Below, in pieces: positions 7,364 through 10,924 of a stretch of DNA of 10,924 nucleotides. The position numbers and the translations under genes are program-made. The notes under the pieces were generated by a model. It worked only from the letters and a program-made list of their open reading frames with translations, was not told the DNA's origin and made no database searches. The first letter of the stretch is position 1, and the number at the start of each line of letters is the position of its first letter. This stretch comes from Flavobacterium sp. (GTDB taxonomy: Bacteria; Bacteroidota; Bacteroidia; Flavobacteriales; Flavobacteriaceae): the NCBI GenBank assembly GCA_030682755.1, contig JAUXNR010000573.1, positions 1 to 10,924 on the forward strand, read 5' to 3'.

Positions 7364-8125
7364 ATGAAACGCTACTCCACATTATTCCTTCTATTCCTCT
7401 CAACAACACTTTTTGCTCAAGAGCAATTTGTTTTGGATAACAGAACCGCTTATTGCACCCTATTTTTAAAAGACGGAAAACTGATTGGAACGTGTGAAAA
7501 AAGTTTTTTTACCTCCTTCGAGATTAATTTAACGAATCAAGAATTGGATAGCGTTAGTTTGTTTAAACAGCTTCCGTTAAGTGGCATTGCTAATGTTACC
7601 TATGTACCCAATTCGAAGGAAAATGTGGATTACAAACTCAAGGCAGAATACGATGTAACGACTCGGGCAGGATTTCCTCAAATTCTTATCAAAACAAGCG
7701 ATGGATGGTTTGCCATGGATAATCTCAAAATATTTAGCGATCGTATTACCTTTGAAATGGATAATGACCCTGATCCTCCTATTACAAAAACTGATTTAAT
7801 GGTTATCAATAAAACAATCACTTTACTTCAAGATGAAAAGCACTGGAACAGAAATGATGACAGAAGATGTAAAGATGATATTGAAAATAAAATCTACAGT
7901 CTTTTTTGTGCTTTATATTCAGCATCTGTTGAAGTGGAAGGAGCATACAACCACAGAAGTGCCATTATGCAACGCATTAGAAAAACGATTGTTGATATTT
8001 ATCCAAACAAAGAATTAGAACACCGCCTACAAAGTTTTAATAATTTACCCGAAACTGACCATACCGTTTTAATGGATTTACTCACTCGGGTAAAAAATCA
8101 AGTTAGCGAGATGTTGAAAGAATAA
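7364..8125 (+). CDS. Secreted protein with a DUF6197-like C-terminal domain
   Basis: 253 residues. A signal peptide (MKRYSTLFLLFLSTTLFA, cleavage expected before Gln19) is followed by a beta-rich region (about 20-135) that I do not recognise. The C-terminal part (about 145-246) has the order of motifs remembered for DUF6197: a leading helix then HWNRNDDRRC (160-169), SLFCALYSASVEVEGAYNHR (179-198, replacing the usual C..GAL..A), HRLQSFNN (220-227, like L..WND) and THTVL-like DHTVLMDLLTRV (232-243). DUF6197 is usually a small stand-alone domain of unknown function in cytoplasmic actinobacterial or phage proteins, so a secreted version would be unusual. No lipobox or membrane anchor is seen. 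It is a single-gene unit 172 bp after the DUF1036-like gene and 49 bp before the amylase lipoprotein. The domain assignment is moderate. Confidence 0.78.
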   Translation: MKRYSTLFLLFLSTTLFAQEQFVLDNRTAYCTLFLKDGKLIGTCEKSFFTSFEINLTNQELDSVSLFKQLPLSGIANVTYVPNSKENVDYKLKAEYDVTTRAGFPQILIKTSDGWFAMDNLKIFSDRITFEMDNDPDPPITKTDLMVINKTITLLQDEKHWNRNDDRRCKDDIENKIYSLFCALYSASVEVEGAYNHRSAIMQRIRKTIVDIYPNKELEHRLQSFNNLPETDHTVLMDLLTRVKNQVSEMLKE

Positions 8126-8153
8126 AAGTATATCTGCTAAGAACTTTATTTTA

Positions 8154-8161
8154 TATCTTTA
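8154..8161 (+). promoter_or_regulatory. Candidate -7 box for the amylase-family gene
   Basis: TATCTTTA (one mismatch to TAnnTTTG) ends 13 bp before the ATG at 8175, so initiation would fall within a few bases of the start codon. Weak motif; co-transcription with the preceding gene (49-bp gap) is the alternative. Confidence 0.3.
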
Positions 8162-8174
8162 TAAAAAAATCTAT

Positions 8175-9539
8175 ATGAAAGTATCGCACTTCTTTTCCAT
8201 TATAACTATTCTACTACTTGTATCTATCTCCTGCAGTAAAGACGATTCTACAACACCGGAACCAAATCCTATTGGTTATGTTCAGTATGGTACTCCTTTT
8301 GCAAACATGCCTGCAACTGATGATATTGTGATGTATGAAGTTAATATACGAGCTTTTAGTGCCAATGGAAATTTGCAAGGTGTGACATCGCGTTTAGATG
8401 AAATTAAAGCCTTGGGAGTAAATGTAATTTGGTTAATGCCAATTCATCCTGTTGGTATTTTAAACGGTATCAACTCGCCTTATTGTGTTAAAGATTATAA
8501 AGGCGTGGGATCTGAGTATGGAACTTTAGAAGATGTAAGAACTTTAACTACAGAAGCTCACAATCGTGGTATGGCTGTCATATTAGATTGGGTTGCCAAT
8601 CATACTTCATGGGATAATCCATGGATTCAAAATACAGATTGGTATACAAAAAATAATGCAGGAAATATTGTGCATCCTCCCGGAACAAATTGGACGGATG
8701 TTGCCGATTTAAATTTTGACAATTCTGAGATGCGTTTGGCCATGATTGATGCTATGCAATATTGGGTATTAGAAGCTAACATTGATGGATTTAGATGCGA
8801 TTATGCTGATGGAGTGCCGTTTTCATTTTGGAATCAAGCCATAAACAAATTGAAATTAACACCCAACAGAAATTTATTGTTTTTAGCAGAAGGAAATCGA
8901 TCCGATCATTTTTTTGCAGGTTTTAATCTTAATTTTGGTTGGAATTATTACAGTAAACTTAAGAATGTTTGGAGTGGTGAATCAGCAAACAACCTTCATG
9001 ATACACATCTTTCTGATTATACAAATGTTACTGCGAACAAACATATTTTACGCTTCACTACCAATCATGATGAATCAGCTTGGGATGCCACTCCAATGAC
9101 TATTTTCAATGGTAAAAAAGGAGCATTAGCGGCTTCGGTTGTTTCTACTTTTATGGGTGGAGTTCCGTTGATTTATTCCGGACAAGAAGTGGGTAGACAA
9201 AACACACTACCTTTTTTCTCCAATTCAGCTATTGATTGGAATGCAAATCCTGATATGCTTTTGGATTATAAGAGTATGATGGCGGTTTATACCAATTCAA
9301 ATGCTGCTAGAAAAGGAGTTCTAACAGATTTTTCATCAAATGATGTGATCTGTTTCAGAAAAACAGTAACAAATGAAACGCTTTTAGTGTTGGTTAACAC
9401 CAGAAATACAACTGTGACCTATACGCTACCTTCTGCATTTCAAAACACAAATTGGACTGCAACATTAACCAACAATACGATGAATTTATCCAACACCGTC
9501 ACACTTGAACCTTATAAGTATTTGATTTTAAAGAACTAA
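8175..9539 (+). CDS. Surface lipoprotein, GH13 alpha-amylase family
   Basis: A 454-residue glycoside hydrolase family 13 enzyme that probably hydrolyses or rearranges alpha-1,4-glucans outside the outer membrane. The signal peptide ends in the lipobox VSIS-Cys20, and the following SKDD resembles the acidic lipoprotein export signal of Bacteroidota, suggesting surface display. The (beta/alpha)8 barrel starts at about 50 (MYEVNIRAFS). GH13 regions seen are DWVANH (138-143), GFRCDYAD with nucleophile Asp209 (205-212), FLAEGNRSD with acid/base Glu239 (236-244) and TTNHDE with transition-state Asp299 (295-300). SGQEVG (335-340) and a C-terminal beta domain (from ~385) follow. All catalytic residues are present, so it should be active. 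Region II has Cys-Asp where many amylases have Leu/Val-Asp. No SusC/SusD pair or other starch genes are in the window, so the exact substrate is open. Confidence 0.92.
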   Translation: MKVSHFFSIITILLLVSISCSKDDSTTPEPNPIGYVQYGTPFANMPATDDIVMYEVNIRAFSANGNLQGVTSRLDEIKALGVNVIWLMPIHPVGILNGINSPYCVKDYKGVGSEYGTLEDVRTLTTEAHNRGMAVILDWVANHTSWDNPWIQNTDWYTKNNAGNIVHPPGTNWTDVADLNFDNSEMRLAMIDAMQYWVLEANIDGFRCDYADGVPFSFWNQAINKLKLTPNRNLLFLAEGNRSDHFFAGFNLNFGWNYYSKLKNVWSGESANNLHDTHLSDYTNVTANKHILRFTTNHDESAWDATPMTIFNGKKGALAASVVSTFMGGVPLIYSGQEVGRQNTLPFFSNSAIDWNANPDMLLDYKSMMAVYTNSNAARKGVLTDFSSNDVICFRKTVTNETLLVLVNTRNTTVTYTLPSAFQNTNWTATLTNNTMNLSNTVTLEPYKYLILKN

Positions 9540-9598
9540 ACTGTTTTTACTGTATAATATTACAAATATAAAAAATATATGTAATTCATCGATTTTAT

Positions 9599-9629
9599 TT
9601 TGCACTTCGTCTAAGTTTTTATACTTTTA
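9599..9629 (+). promoter_or_regulatory. Bacteroidota-type -33/-7 promoter
   Basis: TTTG (9599-9602), a 19-bp spacer and TACTTTTA (9622-9629) reproduce the flavobacterial consensus TTTG-N19-TAnnTTTG with a single mismatch. Initiation is predicted near 9636, about 18 nt before the ATG at 9654. This is the best promoter match in the window and decides the start of the next gene. Confidence 0.65.
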
Positions 9630-9653
9630 TTGAGCCTCAAAATAAATAGACTT

Positions 9654-9896
9654 ATGAAAACTACAGAAACAACACAGCCTAAAAAAGCATTTCATTTATT
9701 TTGCACTTTAATTGGTCATCGGTATCAAGAAACAAAAAAAATAACCAATCATTTTAGTGAGTACTCTTGCAAATGTTGTGGCAAGCAAATGACGGATGAT
9801 ACAAGGGGGCGATTAATTCAACTTACTCCTGAATTAAAAGAAATTAATGCAACCTTAGAATTGCTTTTTCAAAGAAGACGTTTCATAAATTCATAA
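9654..9896 (+). CDS. Small probable zinc-binding protein of unknown function
   Basis: 80 residues from the ATG at 9654. A longer reading from TTG at 9630 is rejected because that codon lies upstream of the predicted transcript start. The core HLFCTLIGHRYQ (14-25) and YSCKCCGKQM (37-46) gives Cys17-x4-His22 and Cys39-x2-Cys42, a likely single zinc site (small zinc ribbon). The tail GRLIQLTPELKEINATLELL is probably helical. It resembles the short C..[IF]GH.....C..CG proteins of DUF1660 type, here with a Bacteroidota-style tail. There is no signal peptide. It is a single gene with its own strong promoter, between the amylase-family gene and the ABC transporter. Its role is unknown; a regulatory or adaptor protein is conceivable, but nothing in the sequence shows it. 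Confidence 0.75.
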   Translation: MKTTETTQPKKAFHLFCTLIGHRYQETKKITNHFSEYSCKCCGKQMTDDTRGRLIQLTPELKEINATLELLFQRRRFINS

Positions 9897-9920
9897 ATAA
9901 TCGTGTTTTCTTAGTAACAA

Positions 9921-9959
9921 TTTTGTAGTTTAGAAGTCTTACTCCTAATAACTACAAAA
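9921..9959. promoter_or_regulatory. 10-bp perfect inverted repeat before the ABC transporter start
   Basis: TTTTGTAGTT (9921-9930) and AACTACAAAA (9950-9959) are exact complements around a 19-nt loop. The right arm ends 9 nt before the TTG start codon at 9969. In DNA it could be an operator; in RNA it would form a hairpin next to the start and could affect initiation on a weak TTG codon. It has no T-tract after it, so a terminator is less likely. Confidence 0.55.
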
Positions 9960-9968
9960 AATTAACTA

Positions 9969-10862
9969 TTGGAAACTATCCTTACCATAACCAATCTCAA
10001 TAAAAAATTTGGATTATTACACGCTGTAAACAATTTATCTTTAGAAATTAATAAAGGAAATGTATATGGAATCTTAGGTCCAAATGGCAGCGGAAAATCT
10101 ACAACCTTAGGAATTGTTTTGAATGTGGTCAACAAAACTTCAGGTGACTATAAATGGTTTGGAGGTAAACTGGAAACCCACGAAGCACTCAAAAAAGTGG
10201 GAGCCATAATTGAACGTCCGAATTTTTATCCCTACATGACCGCTTATGAAAACTTGAAATTGGTCTGCAATATCAAGGAAATTTCGGAATCAAAAATAGA
10301 TGAAAAGCTGGAATTGGTAGGATTACTTGATCGTAAAAACAGCAAATTCAAGACTTTTTCTTTAGGAATGAAACAGCGTTTGGCAATTGCTTCTGCCCTG
10401 TTAAACGACCCGGAAATATTAATACTTGACGAACCTACAAACGGATTAGACCCGCAGGGAATCAGACAAATAAGAGACATTATTAAATTAATCGCTTCAC
10501 GTGGTACAACGATATTGTTGGCCTCACATCTTTTGGATGAAGTTGAAAAAGTGTGTTCACACGTATTGGTTTTACAAAAAGGAAAAATGCTTTATTCCGG
10601 AAAAGTTGACGGCATCATGTCTAACGAAGGATTTTTTGAACTTCAGTCTGAGAATTTAAACTATTTAACTCAAGTACTATCACAATTAGCTGCTGTTGAA
10701 AGAACATCGCTAGAAGACGGAAAAGTTTTGGTGTATTTAAAAACGCCTATGGAAGCTTCAGAATTAAACAGCTATTTATTTCAAAAAGGTATTGTTTTGA
10801 ATCACCTTGTAAAACGAAAATTTAGTTTAGAAGAACAATTCTTAGAACTAACCAAAAACTAA
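9969..10862 (+). CDS. ABC transporter ATP-binding protein, BcrA-like
   Basis: The 297-residue nucleotide-binding subunit of an ABC-2-type exporter, working at the inner face of the cytoplasmic membrane with the permease that begins at 10898. Seen are Walker A GPNGSGKST (37-45), a Q-loop region IIERPNFYP (80-88) with Glu where many ABC proteins have Gln, the signature SLGMKQRL (131-138), Walker B LILDEP with catalytic Glu155 (151-156), the D-loop NGLDP (158-162) and the H-loop His187 in ASHLLDE. The I-E-x-P-x-F-Y version of the Q-loop is typical of the bacitracin/lantibiotic immunity (BcrA) group. A ~75-residue C-terminal extension follows, as in that group. The start is TTG at 9969: an in-frame stop lies at 9963-9965 and the ABC fold begins at ILTITNL, leaving no room for a later start. 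The substrate is unknown. Confidence 0.93.
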   Translation: METILTITNLNKKFGLLHAVNNLSLEINKGNVYGILGPNGSGKSTTLGIVLNVVNKTSGDYKWFGGKLETHEALKKVGAIIERPNFYPYMTAYENLKLVCNIKEISESKIDEKLELVGLLDRKNSKFKTFSLGMKQRLAIASALLNDPEILILDEPTNGLDPQGIRQIRDIIKLIASRGTTILLASHLLDEVEKVCSHVLVLQKGKMLYSGKVDGIMSNEGFFELQSENLNYLTQVLSQLAAVERTSLEDGKVLVYLKTPMEASELNSYLFQKGIVLNHLVKRKFSLEEQFLELTKN

Positions 10863-10897
10863 TTCAACGCAACACTTTTCTCTAAAAATTAAATCTC

Positions 10898-10924
10898 ATG
10901 ATTCGATTATTAAAAATAGAATTT
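10898..10924 (+). CDS. ABC transporter permease, N-terminal fragment (runs off the window)
   Basis: The ATG at 10898 starts MIRLLKIEF and reaches the window end with nine codons open. Short N-termini of the form M-[IL]-R-L-L-x-I-E-[FW] are typical of the ABC-2 membrane subunit paired with BcrA-like ATPases. It lies 35 bp after the ATPase stop, consistent with one operon. Too little is visible for more. Confidence 0.6.

Noticed and set aside
9559..9585. Terminator after the amylase-family gene
   Set aside because: ATTAC..ATATA can pair with TATATGTAAT, but the stem is all but one pair AT, interrupted, and has no T-tract after it.
9630..9653. TTG-initiated 24-base extension of the small Cys/His protein
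   Set aside because: It starts upstream of the predicted transcription start of a well-spaced promoter; the ATG at 9654 fits better.
10244..10480. Antisense frame within the ABC ATPase gene
   Set aside because: Mirror of the conserved signature and Walker B coding region; no sign of independent coding.

Overview
The window looks like a chromosomal segment of a Flavobacterium-like member of the Bacteroidota. It is AT-rich and has few recognisable Shine-Dalgarno sequences. Several genes carry Bacteroidota-type -7 boxes (TAnnTTTG), one of them with a correctly spaced -33 TTTG. Two genes encode exported proteins with short signal peptides ending before Gln, and one encodes a lipoprotein whose mature end (C-S-K-D-D) suits surface export. 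Genus and species cannot be fixed from the sequence alone. Every confident gene is on the + strand.

Region 1 (1-2000) starts with a decayed GxxExxY-family gene. It is followed by two housekeeping genes: thiamine pyrophosphokinase (thiN, GDFDS-type motif altered to GDFDR) and the 23S rRNA m6A1618 methyltransferase (rlmF, TTG start). Region 2 (2001-4610) holds a compact type II toxin-antitoxin pair of the RelE/ParE fold (overlapping genes, own promoter, palindrome over the promoter) and full-length uvrB. An unusual 8-bp tandem repeat ends exactly at the uvrB start codon.

Region 3 (4611-8174) looks like accessory DNA. It begins with a ~140-bp imperfect palindromic intergenic element. Three low-GC genes follow, each separated by 170-290 bp of spacer containing a hairpin or palindrome and then a -7-like promoter box: a cytoplasmic protein of unknown function, a secreted protein with a DUF1036-like domain, MORN-like strands and an uncharacterised C-terminal domain, and a secreted protein whose C-terminal half resembles DUF6197. 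The repeated hairpin/promoter/single-gene layout suggests genes gained one at a time as modules. No integrase, transposase or canonical attC site is visible.

Region 4 (8175-10924) carries a surface GH13 alpha-amylase-family lipoprotein with a complete catalytic triad, an 80-residue probable zinc-binding protein with the best promoter in the window, and a BcrA-like ABC transporter ATPase. The first nine codons of its probable permease run off the end. A 10-bp perfect inverted repeat lies just before the TTG start of the ATPase.

No rRNA, tRNA, CRISPR array, insertion sequence or riboswitch was recognised. The most interesting parts are the module-like accessory stretch with its unknown proteins, the ~140-bp palindromic element, and the short tandem repeats abutting the thiN and uvrB starts.
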